Below are positions 8,841 through 19,500 of a stretch of 43,137 nt of DNA, piece by piece. Numbering within the stretch: the stretch's first letter is position 1; every line of letters begins with the position of its first letter. Position numbers and translations under genes: made by a program. The stretch comes from Bacteroidales bacterium. Lineage in GTDB: Bacteria; Bacteroidota; Bacteroidia; Bacteroidales; UBA12170. Location of the stretch: NCBI GenBank assembly GCA_021158405.1, contig JAGGUP010000181.1, positions 1 to 43,137 on the forward strand. The letters run 5' to 3'. The notes under the pieces were generated by a model. It saw only the letters and a list, made by a program, of their open reading frames with translations. It was not told the DNA's origin and did not search any database.

Positions 8841-9827
8841 TTAATCATCTGTATTACGATAATCCATTTTCGAAAGAAAACCAATTTGGTTTTCATCCTT
8901 TTGATAAGCCTTGATAATTTTTCCAACCAAAGGATGGCGTACAATATCTTTCTCGTCCAAATAAATTATTTCAATACCTGAAATGTTTTTTAGAATTTTA
9001 GTTGCCTGAACCAAACCCGATTGTTGTTTCTTAGGTAAATCTATTTGCGTAATATCGCCTGTAACAATAAATTTTGCTGTATTGCCCATTCGAGTTAAAA
9101 ACATTTTCAACTGATTGGGAGTTGCATTTTGAGCTTCGTCGAGAATAGCAAAAGCCTGATCTAAAGTACGTCCACGCATATAAGCCAGAGGTGCAATCTC
9201 GATGGTTCCATCTTCCAGATATTTTTCCAGTTTTGCACCGGGCAACATATCACGAAGGGCATCGTAAAGGGGCATCATATAAGGATCAAGCTTTTCCTTC
9301 ATATCACCGGGCAAAAATCCTAAACTCTCTCCGGCTTCTACTGCCGGGCGAGCTAATATTAAACGTTTGACTTCTTTGTTTTTTAAAGCACGAACAGCAA
9401 GAGCAACTGCTGTATATGTTTTTCCGGTTCCTGCCGGGCCAATGGCAAAAGTTAAATCGTTTTTGTTAACCGATTCCACCATTTTTCGCTGATTTTCCGT
9501 CCGCGCTTTAATTTGAGCTCCGTTTCTACCGTGGACTAAAACATCATCAGGAAGAAACTTTTTTGTAATTTCCGGATCTGAACTAGCGATCATTTCCAAA
9601 TCTGCTTCTGAAACCGTATGGTACTGTTCAATATGCATTAAAACTTGATCGAAATAAATTTCAAAACTTTTAATTGCATCCTCAGGACCAACCAGCTTGA
9701 TCATTTCACCCCGAACAATTACTTTTAATTGAGGAAATAAATGCCTGATAATTTCTAGTTTATTTTCGTTGGCTCCAAAGATTACCAACGGATCATAGCC
9801 TTCGACGGAAAGCACTTTTTCTCCCAT
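8841..9827 (-). CDS. phoH: PhoH family ATPase
   Basis: Cytosolic P-loop ATPase of the PhoH/PhoL family, thought to act in RNA metabolism and ribosome quality control. An N-terminal KH-like region (about 20-95) precedes the motor domain, with Walker A IGPAGTGKTYTAVALAV (about 129-145), the family motif LARPAVEAGESLGFLPGD (about 158-175) and Walker B AFAILDEAQNATPNQLKMFLTRMG (about 225-248). Sensor region FIVTGDITQIDLP follows. At 328 residues it is standard length. It sits upstream of purC in the same orientation. Its ATG at 9827 is the only sensible start. Confidence 0.95.
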   Translation of the reverse strand: MGEKVLSVEGYDPLVIFGANENKLEIIRHLFPQLKVIVRGEMIKLVGPEDAIKSFEIYFDQVLMHIEQYHTVSEADLEMIASSDPEITKKFLPDDVLVHGRNGAQIKARTENQRKMVESVNKNDLTFAIGPAGTGKTYTAVALAVRALKNKEVKRLILARPAVEAGESLGFLPGDMKEKLDPYMMPLYDALRDMLPGAKLEKYLEDGTIEIAPLAYMRGRTLDQAFAILDEAQNATPNQLKMFLTRMGNTAKFIVTGDITQIDLPKKQQSGLVQATKILKNISGIEIIYLDEKDIVRHPLVGKIIKAYQKDENQIGFLSKMDYRNTDD

Positions 9828-9952
9828 GGAAACGTTTTTGTTTTATTCAAGCAAATTTCAGAAAAATAATGGCTTGATTTAAATATTTTTTTCTAAAATA
9901 TTTCCTCCTAAATTTCACTTCAAATCATAAAATTGAAGAATGGATTTTTTGG

Positions 9953-9960
9953 TATCTTTG
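9953..9960 (+). promoter_or_regulatory. -7 promoter box of the DUF62-gldFG cluster
   Basis: TATCTTTG matches the consensus exactly and ends 31 bases before the DUF62 ATG. A TTG triplet at 9933-9935 could serve as the -33 element with a 17-base spacer. Confidence 0.6.
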
Positions 9961-9991
9961 AAAACAAATTTTCTCTTTAAAACTTTATCAA

Positions 9992-10774
9992 ATGCCAATC
10001 ATAACATTAACATCAGACTGGGGCCTAAAAGATCATTATCTAGCTTCGGTTAAAGGAGCATTTTTACGCAGTATTCCTAGTATTACGCTTATTGATATCT
10101 CTCACGAGATTCCTCCTTTTGATTTAAACCAAGCTTCGTTTATTTTAAAAAGCGCCTACAAGAATTTTCCCGAAGGCACGATTCATATTGTTGGTGTAAA
10201 CACAGAAGCTTCCATAAAAATGCCTCATGTCTTAATTAAATATAAAGAGCATTATTTTATTGGTGCTGATAATGGCATTTTTGCTTTGATGTTTGACGAA
10301 AACCCTGAATTGATTATAGAACTTGACATTATTCAGACTTCTAACCGTTTTTCTTTTCCAAGCAAAGATGTATTTGTACAAGCGGCAATGCACATAATTG
10401 AAGGCAATGATATTGAACAGCTTGGCGAGAAAAGAGATTCATTAACCAATAAAATGTCATTTAAACCCGTTATTGAATCCAACCTGATCAAAGGAAAAGT
10501 AATTTATATTGATAGTTATCAAAATGTGATCACCAATATTACCGAAAACCTGTTTAATAAAGTGGTAAAAAGCAAGAAATTTAAAATTCTCTTACGTGCA
10601 GGAAATTATGAGATCACAACGATTAGCCAATCCTATATGGATGTGAGCGAAGGTGAATTATTGGCTCTTTTTGATTCGGAAAATAATCTAGAAATAGCCA
10701 TAAACAAAGGAAAAGCAAGCAGTTTACTTGGTTTGGGAATTGATGATGTAGTAAGAATTGAAGTGCTGTCTTAA
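9992..10774 (+). CDS. SAM hydroxide adenosyltransferase (DUF62 family)
   Basis: Predicted enzyme hydrolysing S-adenosylmethionine to adenosine and methionine, related to SAM-dependent fluorinase and chlorinase. The N-terminal signature LTSDWGLKDHYLASVKGAF and the following LIDISHEIPPFDLNQASFIL are diagnostic. Further on are HIVGVN, YFIGADNGIFAL and the C-terminal domain block YIDSYQNVITNIT. At 260 residues it has the usual length. It lacks the extended loop I associate with fluorinase, so hydrolysis rather than halogenation is likely. It is followed by gldF after 24 bases, suggesting one transcript. Confidence 0.92.
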   Translation: MPIITLTSDWGLKDHYLASVKGAFLRSIPSITLIDISHEIPPFDLNQASFILKSAYKNFPEGTIHIVGVNTEASIKMPHVLIKYKEHYFIGADNGIFALMFDENPELIIELDIIQTSNRFSFPSKDVFVQAAMHIIEGNDIEQLGEKRDSLTNKMSFKPVIESNLIKGKVIYIDSYQNVITNITENLFNKVVKSKKFKILLRAGNYEITTISQSYMDVSEGELLALFDSENNLEIAINKGKASSLLGLGIDDVVRIEVLS

Positions 10775-10798
10775 AGCACCAGAAAACAGTTTTTTTTC

Positions 10799-11530
10799 AT
10801 GTTTACACTCTACAAAAAAGAAATAGCCGCTTTTTTAAATACACTCATTGGTTACATTGTAATTATAGTGTTTCTGCTTATTAACGGACTTTTTTTGTGG
10901 GTTTTTCCAACGGAATACAATATCCTCAATTTCGGGTATTCTAATCTTGATTCCTTTTTTATGCTCGCTCCCATCGTTTTTTTATTTTTAATTCCTGCCA
11001 TTAGTATGCGCTTGTTTTCCGAAGAACAAAAAACCGGAACCATAGAGCTTCTTTTTACACGACCATTAAGCGATTGGCAAATAATTGGCGCAAAATATTT
11101 AGCCGCATTAAGTCTGGTTGTCATTGCTTTAATCCCAAGCCTGATTTATGTTTTTAGTGTTTACTGGTTTAGTTTTCCAGTTGGGAACCTCGACTTGGGA
11201 GTCGTTTGGGGATCTTATATTGGCTTGCTCTTTTTAGCAGCTGCTTTTGTATCTATTGGTCTTTTTTCATCGGCAATCACTGACAATCAAATGGTGGCTT
11301 TTGTTCTTGGAACTACACTTTCCGCTTTTGCTTATCTTGGTTTTGAAATTATTTATTCACTCGATTTATTCGGAAATTTCGATTTGTTTGTTCAATCTCT
11401 CGGCATTCAGGCGCATTATATTTCTATTCGGCGTGGGGTTATCGATTTACGCGATTTGGTTTATTTCATTAGCCTTTCCGGACTATTTCTATTATTTACT
11501 CACACCCTTTTAAGTCGTAGGAAATGGTAG
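10799..11530 (+). CDS. gldF: Gliding-motility ABC transporter permease GldF
   Basis: Inner-membrane permease of the GldAFG ABC system required for gliding in Flavobacterium. The start MFTLYKKEIAAFLNTLIGYIVI is characteristic, and the ABC-2-type motif RLFSEEQKTGTIELLFTRPLSDWQIIGAKYLA (about 65-97) is clear. Six hydrophobic segments are visible over 243 residues, the family length. The gene overlaps gldG by 7 bases (11524-11530), so the two are probably translationally coupled. The ATPase partner gldA is not in this window, as is usual when gldA sits elsewhere. Presence does not prove gliding. Confidence 0.9.
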   Translation: MFTLYKKEIAAFLNTLIGYIVIIVFLLINGLFLWVFPTEYNILNFGYSNLDSFFMLAPIVFLFLIPAISMRLFSEEQKTGTIELLFTRPLSDWQIIGAKYLAALSLVVIALIPSLIYVFSVYWFSFPVGNLDLGVVWGSYIGLLFLAAAFVSIGLFSSAITDNQMVAFVLGTTLSAFAYLGFEIIYSLDLFGNFDLFVQSLGIQAHYISIRRGVIDLRDLVYFISLSGLFLLFTHTLLSRRKW

Positions 11531-13275
11531 ATAAAAAACAAATGCATAAAAGAAATAATCGTCAAAAAAGCCTTTTCCGACTTGCCTTTGGGATTCTTGT
11601 CCTTTTCTTGCTAAACCTTTTGGTTGCCAAGGTTTATTTACGATTTGATTTAACAGCCGAAAAAAGATATACGCTCTCGGAAGGAACCATTAAAACACTC
11701 CAACAATTAGACGATTACGCTTATTTTAAGGTGTATTTGGAAGGTGATTTCCCTGCAGGATTTAAAAAACTACGCAATGAAACCCGCGATATGCTGGAGG
11801 AATTTAAAGCCTGCAGCCCCTTTATTGAATATACTTTTGTTAATCCATCTGGCATAGCCAATAAAGAGAAACGGAAAATATTAATTCAAGAGCTTGTAGA
11901 TAAAGGCTTGCAGCCGACCAATTTACATGTAAATAAAAAAGAGGGCAAAAGTCAAATACTTATTTTTCCGAGTCTAATCATTCAATATAAAGGTAAGGAA
12001 ATTCCTGTTGAATTATTAAAAAGCCAACTAGGTGTTGCTCCGGAACGCGTGCTGAATAATTCGATAGAAAACCTCGAATATAATTTAACTTCGGCATTGC
12101 TTGCTTTGGTTGAAGAAAGAAAACCTACCGTAGCATTTTTAGATGGACATGGCGAATTACAAGGCGCTTATTTAGCAGATATTGTTCAATCCTTGAGTGC
12201 TTCTTATCGCTTGGGTAGTTTGCGCATTGATAGCCGAATGAGTAGTTTATTCGCCGTAGATTCCACTTCAAAAGAAATTCTCGATAAACCCATCATTGAT
12301 GCTCTAATTATTGCTCAACCTACAAAGCCATTTTCCGAAGCCGATAAATACGTGATTGATCAATACATTATGTATGGAGGGAAAGTTTTTTGGTTGATCG
12401 ATCCTGTTTTTGCAAATATGGATAGTTTGCGCTTGAGTAGTCAAACGGTAGCAGTAAAAAACGAGCTCAATCTGGAAGACCAATTATTCAAATATGGGGT
12501 TCGATTAAACGCCAATTTATTGCTCGATTTGAATGCGCGATCCATCCCTATTGTCACAGGAATGATTGGTAATCAACCTCAACAAGAACTGCTTCCCTGG
12601 CTGTATTTTCCTGTTTTAATACCTCAATCTCAGCATGCTATTGTACGTAATCTAAATTCCATTATGACGGAATTTTCATCTACTTTGGATACGGTGAGTA
12701 CAGATCATGTCAAGAAAACTATTTTGTTACAATCGTCCCTTTATTCACGATTAGTTTCAACTCCGGCAATTATCGATTTATCCTTGCTTGAAGAGCAGCC
12801 CGATGCGCGTTTTTATCAAACGCCACCCCAAGCAGTTGTTGTGCTTTTAGATGGATCGTTCACAAGTTTGTTTGCCAATAGAATTCCTCCGGTGTTAAAA
12901 GATAATTTTAAGTTGCCACCACGAAAAAACGAAAGTGTAAAAACAAGTATGATCATTAGTGCTGACGGTGATTTGATAAAAAATCAATTGCATTATAATC
13001 AACACTATCCCTTGCCATTGGGTTTTGATCAGTTTACACAACAAACGTATGGGAATAAAGAATTTATTGTTAATGCACTAAATTATTTTACACAACAAAA
13101 TGGCTTAATCAACATTCGTTCGAGGAAAATAACATTACGCATGCTGGATAAAAACAAAGTAGAACAAAACCTCGTTTTTATTCAAGTTATAAATGTTTTT
13201 CTTCCCTTGGTAATAACAATTCTTTTTGGCCTTTTTCTAGCTTTTAGGCGAAAAATAAAATATACGGTTAAATAG
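11524..13275 (+). CDS. gldG: Gliding-motility ABC transporter auxiliary protein GldG
   Basis: Auxiliary subunit of the GldAFG system, 583 residues. An N-terminal membrane segment (about 16-38, LFRLAFGILVLFLLNLLVAKVY) is followed by the conserved DLTAEKRYTLSEGT block, a large periplasmic ABC_transp_aux domain including KPTVAFLDGHGE and KVFWLIDPVFANMD, and a C-terminal membrane segment (VINVFLPLVITILFGLFLAFRRK). Both termini are therefore anchored. The ATG at 11524 lies within the gldF stop region; an alternative start is Met7. It is followed by a 265-base non-coding gap before the glutamate dehydrogenase operon. Confidence 0.93.
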   Translation: MVDKKQMHKRNNRQKSLFRLAFGILVLFLLNLLVAKVYLRFDLTAEKRYTLSEGTIKTLQQLDDYAYFKVYLEGDFPAGFKKLRNETRDMLEEFKACSPFIEYTFVNPSGIANKEKRKILIQELVDKGLQPTNLHVNKKEGKSQILIFPSLIIQYKGKEIPVELLKSQLGVAPERVLNNSIENLEYNLTSALLALVEERKPTVAFLDGHGELQGAYLADIVQSLSASYRLGSLRIDSRMSSLFAVDSTSKEILDKPIIDALIIAQPTKPFSEADKYVIDQYIMYGGKVFWLIDPVFANMDSLRLSSQTVAVKNELNLEDQLFKYGVRLNANLLLDLNARSIPIVTGMIGNQPQQELLPWLYFPVLIPQSQHAIVRNLNSIMTEFSSTLDTVSTDHVKKTILLQSSLYSRLVSTPAIIDLSLLEEQPDARFYQTPPQAVVVLLDGSFTSLFANRIPPVLKDNFKLPPRKNESVKTSMIISADGDLIKNQLHYNQHYPLPLGFDQFTQQTYGNKEFIVNALNYFTQQNGLINIRSRKITLRMLDKNKVEQNLVFIQVINVFLPLVITILFGLFLAFRRKIKYTVK

Positions 13276-13280
13276 AGCGG

Positions 13281-13322
13281 GGGTTTCAAGCCGAGAGCAA
13301 AGCAAAACCCATATTGTTTTTT
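13281..13322 (+). terminator. Weak possible terminator after gldG
   Basis: GGGTTT (13281-13286) can pair with AAACCC (13305-13310), followed by a T-rich stretch (TTGTTTTTT). The loop is long, so this is a weak candidate. The rest of the gap to 13540 shows only a -7 box. Confidence 0.3.
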
Positions 13323-13515
13323 AACCGGCCACAAATATATATTTTTATTTATTATAACGAATTTATCCCTTCAACACGAGGAAAAACAAGATTCCTCAAC
13401 ATCAATTCTCCAGTTTCATCACAAGAACAAGAATAAAACCACTAAGCTCTTGACCTATTATACGATCAATCCTTTTTCCTTGACCATTAAATTTTTTTTT
13501 TAGCCTTTTCTCGCT

Positions 13516-13523
13516 TATCTTTG
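13516..13523 (+). promoter_or_regulatory. -7 promoter box of the glutamate dehydrogenase/PEPS-like operon
   Basis: TATCTTTG is an exact match to TAnnTTTG, ending 17 bases before the dehydrogenase ATG. No well-spaced TTTG -33 element is obvious; the upstream segment is a T run. Confidence 0.6.
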
Positions 13524-13540
13524 GTGAAAGCAAAAACCAA

Positions 13541-14827
13541 ATGAGTACAGCCGCTTATAATGCATTTCATAGTGCACAAAAACAATTTGACCAAGCAGCA
13601 GAAATTCTGGAGCTCGATCAAGCCACTCGTGATTTATTAAGAACGCCTATGAGGGAGTTTCATTTCAACATTCCGATTCGTATGGACAATGGGAACATGC
13701 AGATATTTAAAGGTTTTCGAGTACAACATAACGATGCACGAGGACCTTCAAAAGGAGGCGTTCGTTTTCATCCGCAGGAAACCATCGATCTTGTTAGAGC
13801 TTTGGCAATGTGGGTAAGTTGGAAAACTGCAGTCGTGGATATTCCATTAGGCGGAAGTAAAGGTGGAATTGTTTGCGATCCGCACAACCTAAGTCTTTTT
13901 GAACAAGAACGTTTATGTCGTGGATGGGTAAGGCAAATCGTGAAGAATATTGGACCTCATCTTGATGTGCCTGCTCCTGATATTATGACCAACTCTCAAC
14001 ATATGCTCTGGATGCTTGATGAATATGAAGTTTTGACTGGAACCAAAGCCCCAGGATTTATTACGGGAAAACCAATAAGTATGGGCGGTAGTTTAGGGCG
14101 AAAAGAAGCTACCGGATATGGGATTATCATCACTTTGCGTGAAGCTTTAAAAGAATTAAATAGGGATGCTTCCGAAACAACGGCCAGTATTCAGGGCTTT
14201 GGTAATGTAGGACAACATGCCTTTGAATTGTATTCTCAAATTGGGGGTAAAGTATTGAGTGTTGCAAGTTGGAGCCAACAAGACCAATGCAGTTATACTT
14301 TTTATAAAAAAGACGGAATAGATTATTCTGAATTGAAAAGCATTACGGATCGCTTTGGAGGCATTGATAAAGAGAAGGCTTTGGCATTGAATTATAAAGT
14401 TTTACCTGGGGATGATTGGATCGCACAGGAAGTTGATATCCTTATTCCTGCAGCTATTGAAAATCAAATTAGCATGGATAATGTAGCACGCATTCATCCT
14501 AAAGTAAAAATTATTGCTGAAGGAGCAAATGGACCAACCACTCCCGAAGCTGGGGAGGTTCTTGATGCTAAAGGCCTATTTACAATTCCTGATTTTTTAG
14601 CTGGTTCGGGAGGTGTTACGTGTAGTTATTTTGAACAAGTTCAGAGCAATATGAATTATTATTGGACGAAAGACGAAGTATTAAGCAAGCTGGATCTTAA
14701 AATGACTACAGCCTATGTTTCTGTGAGCGATTTCGCTTTAAAATACAAAGTGCCCATGCGGCAAGCGGCCTATCTGATTGCAGTCGATCGCGTAGCGCAG
14801 GCATCTAAAGACAGAGGTTGGGTATAA
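13541..14827 (+). CDS. Glu/Leu/Phe/Val dehydrogenase, probably NAD-dependent glutamate dehydrogenase
   Basis: Cytosolic oxidoreductase interconverting glutamate and 2-oxoglutarate plus ammonia. The substrate-binding domain shows ARGPSKGGVRFHP (about 67-78) and the catalytic-Lys motif PLGGSKGGI (Lys107), then the Asp of VPAPDI. The dinucleotide fold has IQGFGNVGQHAFEL (about 217-230). At 428 residues and with these motifs it is the hexameric archaeal/Gram-positive-like class, distinct from the 449-residue enzyme at 23286-24635. The coenzyme preference is inferred from class only. It heads an operon: the first PEPS-like gene starts 19 bases after its stop. That placement suggests nitrogen and PEP/pyruvate signalling are linked. 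Confidence 0.93.
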   Translation: MSTAAYNAFHSAQKQFDQAAEILELDQATRDLLRTPMREFHFNIPIRMDNGNMQIFKGFRVQHNDARGPSKGGVRFHPQETIDLVRALAMWVSWKTAVVDIPLGGSKGGIVCDPHNLSLFEQERLCRGWVRQIVKNIGPHLDVPAPDIMTNSQHMLWMLDEYEVLTGTKAPGFITGKPISMGGSLGRKEATGYGIIITLREALKELNRDASETTASIQGFGNVGQHAFELYSQIGGKVLSVASWSQQDQCSYTFYKKDGIDYSELKSITDRFGGIDKEKALALNYKVLPGDDWIAQEVDILIPAAIENQISMDNVARIHPKVKIIAEGANGPTTPEAGEVLDAKGLFTIPDFLAGSGGVTCSYFEQVQSNMNYYWTKDEVLSKLDLKMTTAYVSVSDFALKYKVPMRQAAYLIAVDRVAQASKDRGWV

Positions 14828-14846
14828 TATAAAATCCGTAAATAAT

Positions 14847-16592
14847 ATGGATAAAATCGAAAATACAATTGCACGTTTCAACCGAAACTTTTATCATCCC
14901 GAAAATAAGATTACGTATATCGGAAATGGTTCTTTTGGAGGAAAAGCACATGGTTTACTTCGTATCCATTCCATGTTGAAAGAGAAATTTCAAACAAAAA
15001 AACATCCTGAATTTGAGGTTGGAGTTCCAGTACTCACTGTTCTTCGTACAGATGTTTTTGATGCTTTTATGAAGCAAAACAATCTATACTCCCTTGCTTA
15101 TTCCAATGTATCAGATGATAAAATTGCTCATGCATTTCAAAAAGCAGAACTGCCTTTTGGTATTTTAGGAGACCTAAGAGCACTTATTGAAGATGTGCAT
15201 AATCCACTTGCTATAAGATCTTCCAGTCTTTTGGAAGATGCCATGCATGAGCCCTTTGCCGGTGTTTATGGCACTAAAATGACACCTAATAATCAACTTG
15301 ATGCCGATAGTCGGTTCCGAAAATTAGTGGAAGCAATAAAATTTGTTTTTGCCTCCACATTTTTCAACGCAGCGAAAGATTATATGCGAGCTTGCTCTCA
15401 TAAAACAGAAGATGAAAAAATGGCAGTCATCATTCAAGAAGTGGTAGGAAAGCGTCAAGACAATTTGTATTATCCCGATATTTCAGGAGTTGGCCGATCC
15501 TATAATTATTATGCTTTTGGAAATGCCAATCCTAAAGAGGGTATAGTTAATCTAGCTCTTGGTTTGGGGAAAACAATTGTCGATGGTGGATTATCCTGGT
15601 CTTATTCACCAGCCTTACCCAAACTGGATCCTCCCTTTGGTTCTATCAACGAGATGATGAAAAATACTCAAACGCGTTTTTGGACAGTAAATATGGGTGC
15701 TCCATCGGCGTATAATCCGATTAAGGAAACCGAATATTTATTAGAAAACGATTTAACAATTGCCGATAAAGGAAAAAATTTAAAATATGCTGCTTCCACT
15801 TTGGATGTAAGCTCCGGACGAATCGTTATGGGTATTGGCAAAAAAGGCCCTAGAATTTTAAACTTTGCATCCATCTTACGTTTAGACGAACCTCCTCTCA
15901 ATGATCTTTTAACAAATTTGATGCGGCTCACCGAAGAAAATTACTCCGCTCCGGTTGAAATAGAATTTGCATTGAGTTTTTCTGATACGGGTATTCATCA
16001 GTTTGGTTTTCTGCAGGCACGGCCAATGAATGTTTCTTTTGAGGAAGTAGAAATTGGAGATGAAGCATTTTACAGTAATGAGGCACTCGTTTCTTCTGAA
16101 CGTGTTTTAGGAAATGGCATAGATGAAACAATATGCGATATCATTTACATAAAACCGGAATCATTTGATACGATGAAAACTCAGGAAATCGCTATCGAAC
16201 TAGAAAAAATAAATAAAGAGCTCCTTAAACAAAAACGAAAATACTTAATGATAGGTTTTGGTAGATGGGGAACTTCCGATGCTTCCGCTGGTATTCCAGT
16301 CAATTGGGGACAAATTTCCGGAGCTAAGGCTATTGTTGAAGCTAGTCTGGATAATATTAACTTTGAGCAAAGTCAAGGTTCGCATTTTTTTCACAATGTG
16401 AGCGGATTTCAAGTGCTTTATTTTTCGGTAGAGAAGATCAACTATAAACAAATCAACTGGGAATGGTTAACCCATCAAAAAAGCTTAAAGGAGACTCTTT
16501 ATCTGCGCCACCTTCGTTTGAATCATCCGCTAAAAATTGAAGTAGACGGCAAATGTGGCCGAGGAATTATTTTTAAACCACAAAGCAAATGA
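14847..16592 (+). CDS. PEP-synthase-like ATP-grasp protein, short form (paralogue 1)
   Basis: 581-residue protein with only the nucleotide-binding half (PPDK_N, PF01326-like) of PEP synthase. Visible motifs are GGKAHGL (Lys33), LAIRSSSLLEDAMHEPFAG (Arg124), MAVIIQEVVG (about 192-201) and the closing EIEFA to LQARPM (Arg392). Where PEP synthase would have the phosphohistidine domain (GGxxSHxAI) and PEP barrel, there is a ~180-residue domain with YLMIGFGRWGT (Arg473, Trp474) and QGSHFFHNV (His513). The same domain is in the genes at 16589 and 27446. It therefore cannot be a conventional PEP synthase. It follows glutamate dehydrogenase by 19 bases and overlaps the next gene by an ATGA junction. 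The true reaction and substrate are unknown. Confidence 0.85.
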   Translation: MDKIENTIARFNRNFYHPENKITYIGNGSFGGKAHGLLRIHSMLKEKFQTKKHPEFEVGVPVLTVLRTDVFDAFMKQNNLYSLAYSNVSDDKIAHAFQKAELPFGILGDLRALIEDVHNPLAIRSSSLLEDAMHEPFAGVYGTKMTPNNQLDADSRFRKLVEAIKFVFASTFFNAAKDYMRACSHKTEDEKMAVIIQEVVGKRQDNLYYPDISGVGRSYNYYAFGNANPKEGIVNLALGLGKTIVDGGLSWSYSPALPKLDPPFGSINEMMKNTQTRFWTVNMGAPSAYNPIKETEYLLENDLTIADKGKNLKYAASTLDVSSGRIVMGIGKKGPRILNFASILRLDEPPLNDLLTNLMRLTEENYSAPVEIEFALSFSDTGIHQFGFLQARPMNVSFEEVEIGDEAFYSNEALVSSERVLGNGIDETICDIIYIKPESFDTMKTQEIAIELEKINKELLKQKRKYLMIGFGRWGTSDASAGIPVNWGQISGAKAIVEASLDNINFEQSQGSHFFHNVSGFQVLYFSVEKINYKQINWEWLTHQKSLKETLYLRHLRLNHPLKIEVDGKCGRGIIFKPQSK

Positions 16593-19500
16593 CAGAAAAC
16601 AAACCTCTAAATCAGATGATTGGCGAACTTCAAGAGCGTGCCAAAGAATTAAACTGCCTGTATAAAATTCAGGAAATTTTGAACGAGCACAATATAAGCA
16701 TTGAACAAGCCGCTTATGATTTACTCAAAGCCATTCCTCCCGGTTGGCAATATCCTGATATTTGCAAAGTTGAAATCAGCATTGCTCAAGGAACTTTTAA
16801 ATCTTTTGGTTTTGAAGAGTCCAAATGGACGCTAACAGCTGATATTCAAGCACAGGAGAGATCGTTTGGTCAAATAAAAGTGATGTACAATGAGATTAGA
16901 TCCAAGGCTTATCAAGGTCCGTTTCTGAAAGAAGAATTAAAACTGATTAAGAGTATTGCCGAAAGCCTTGGACTATTTTTACTTCATTTGGAGCTTAAAA
17001 AGGTATTTGAAAAAAATTCCAAAAGTGAAAAAGTAGATAATAATAGTGACTGGAAAATCATTTTAGATATGCTCAGTCATACCGATCCAAAATTATTGAT
17101 TCGTATTTCGCGAAAAATGATCAATACACTTTGCTGGACCAATGTGAGTGGAGCTGAGAATTTACTCGAAGGATTCAGTCCTTCCTTTAAAGGTAAAAAT
17201 GAAATGAATAAAGAAAGCAATGCTCCTTTTGAACGCGTTGCCGACAATGATTTAATTGCCTTAAGTTATGAGATTTTTGATTTAGCTTCCAATAATATCG
17301 ATCGTGAGGATATTTTAAACCATATCAATAAATGGATAACTGAAGACCGCTCCGTATTTTTAACAGAAAAACTCGAAAACATGGGTTCTTCTTTAGAGGA
17401 TATTAGCAATGCTGTAGAACGTTTTTATCATTTAGGAACAACGACTTCCTTACTTTCGATTCAGCGCGATAAAAGCTTACGTATTGCTCTGATTACTCGT
17501 CTGTTAACCGATCATACGGATTATATTGAAGTAGCGAAAAATCATCTGAATATAGATCATTTCAATACATTAATTCAACGAATAATTTATCCACTAAACA
17601 GTCATGGTAAAATTGGAGGAAAGAGTGCTGGTTTGTTTTTAGCTCAACAAATTTTGAAGCAAGAAAATGAACTGAACCCCCTTTTTAAAGATATCAAAAT
17701 TCCTAAAACTTGGTATATCGCCTCCGATGGATTGCTCAACTTTATGAGTTATAATAGCTTAGAAGATATGCTGGAGCAAAAATACAAGGAGATTGGATTG
17801 GTGCGACAAGAATATCCTTATGTTATTCACGTATTTAAGAGTTCTTCTTTTTCGCCGGAAATATTAAAGGGCTTAAGTCTTGCCTTAGACGATTTTGGTG
17901 AAGGGCCTCTTATTGTACGTAGTTCCAGCTTATTAGAGGATCGAGTTGGGACTGCTTTTGCAGGAAAATACAAAAGCTTATTTATCCCAAATCAAGGCAA
18001 TAAAAAAAAACGAATGGCTGCTTTAACAGACGCCATAGCTGAAGTCTACGCTTCCATTTTTGGCCCTGATCCTATCGAATATAGATTACAAAATAAACTA
18101 CTCGATTATCATGAAGAAATGGGAATAATGATACAAGAAGTGGTAGGAAATCAAGTAGGCCCCTATTTCTTCCCAGCCTTTGCAGGCGTTGGATTTAGTC
18201 AAAATAATTACCCTTGGTCAAGCCGAATTCAACAGAGTGATGGTTTACTTCGATTAGTTCCCGGACTTGGGACACGCGCTGTTGACAGAACCAGCAATGA
18301 TTATCCTGTAATGATTGCTCCAGGCCAACCTAATTTAAGGGTGAATTCTTCACCCGATGAAATTATACGTTATTCACCCAAATACATCGATGTTGTCAAT
18401 ATAGAAAAAGGGGAATTTGAAACTATAGAAATAGACACTTTATTGAAAAAATATGGCGATATCTACCCAACCATTAGCAAGCTAATTTCTAGTATCGAAA
18501 TGGATCGTATTCTTCCGGCAAAGGCATTTGGTAACAATTTTCTAAAAAATGAATATGTATTTTCATTCGATGGCTTAATTAATAAAACGAAATTTATTAA
18601 TCAAATGAAAGCCATATTAAATACTTTAGAAGCTAAATACAAATTACCTGTAGATATTGAATTTGCACACGATGGAAATCACCTCTATTTGTTACAAAGT
18701 CGAGCTCAAAGCAAATATCTGTATTCGAAACCCGTACCCATTCCAGGAGATATATCAGCTGAAAAAAGTGTTTTTTCGGCTAATAAATACATCTCTAACT
18801 GTCTCCTCCAAAATCTCACCCATATTGTATATGTAGATCCAAATGAGTATGCTCAGCTTCCCGATTATCAGAGCATGATTAATGTCGGAAAAGCAGTCGG
18901 CCGTTTGAATCAATTACTCCCCAGAAGACAATTTATTTTAATGGGACCTGGGCGTTGGGGAAGTCGGGGAGATATTAAATTAGGCGTTAGCGTAAGTTAT
19001 TCCGACATTAACAATACCAGTATGTTGATTGAAATTGCCAGAAAACATCGCGATAGCAATCCCGAATATACAGCTGACCTTTCTTTTGGCACACATTTTT
19101 TCCAAGATCTTATGGAAGCCAATATCCGGTATTTACCTTTATATCCTGATGAGAGTCCATGTATTTTCAATGAAACTTTACTTACACAAACAGAAAGTGT
19201 TTTTGCTGATTTGCTCCCCGAATATACAGCACTTTGCAATGTAATTAAGGTAATTGATATACCGGCTACTTTTGAAAACAATGTATTGAATATAGCTATG
19301 AATGCGAAACAAGGGAAAGCGCTGGCTTATATTGGTGGTACGAATGATGAAACGCTTTCTTTTATTGAAAAAGAGCAGGCCGCAAAATTGCAAAACGATA
19401 CAGAAATACATTGGCAATGGCGTTTGCTAAATGCAGAACGCATTGCGGCTTTACTAGATCCAAAACGCTTTGGTGTTAAAGCAATATACCTTTTTGGAAG

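Noticed and set aside
9992-10774. Fluorinase or chlorinase activity of the DUF62 protein
   Set aside because: It has the length and motifs of the common SAM hydrolase group and no sign of the halogenase loop, and the context offers no halometabolite pathway.
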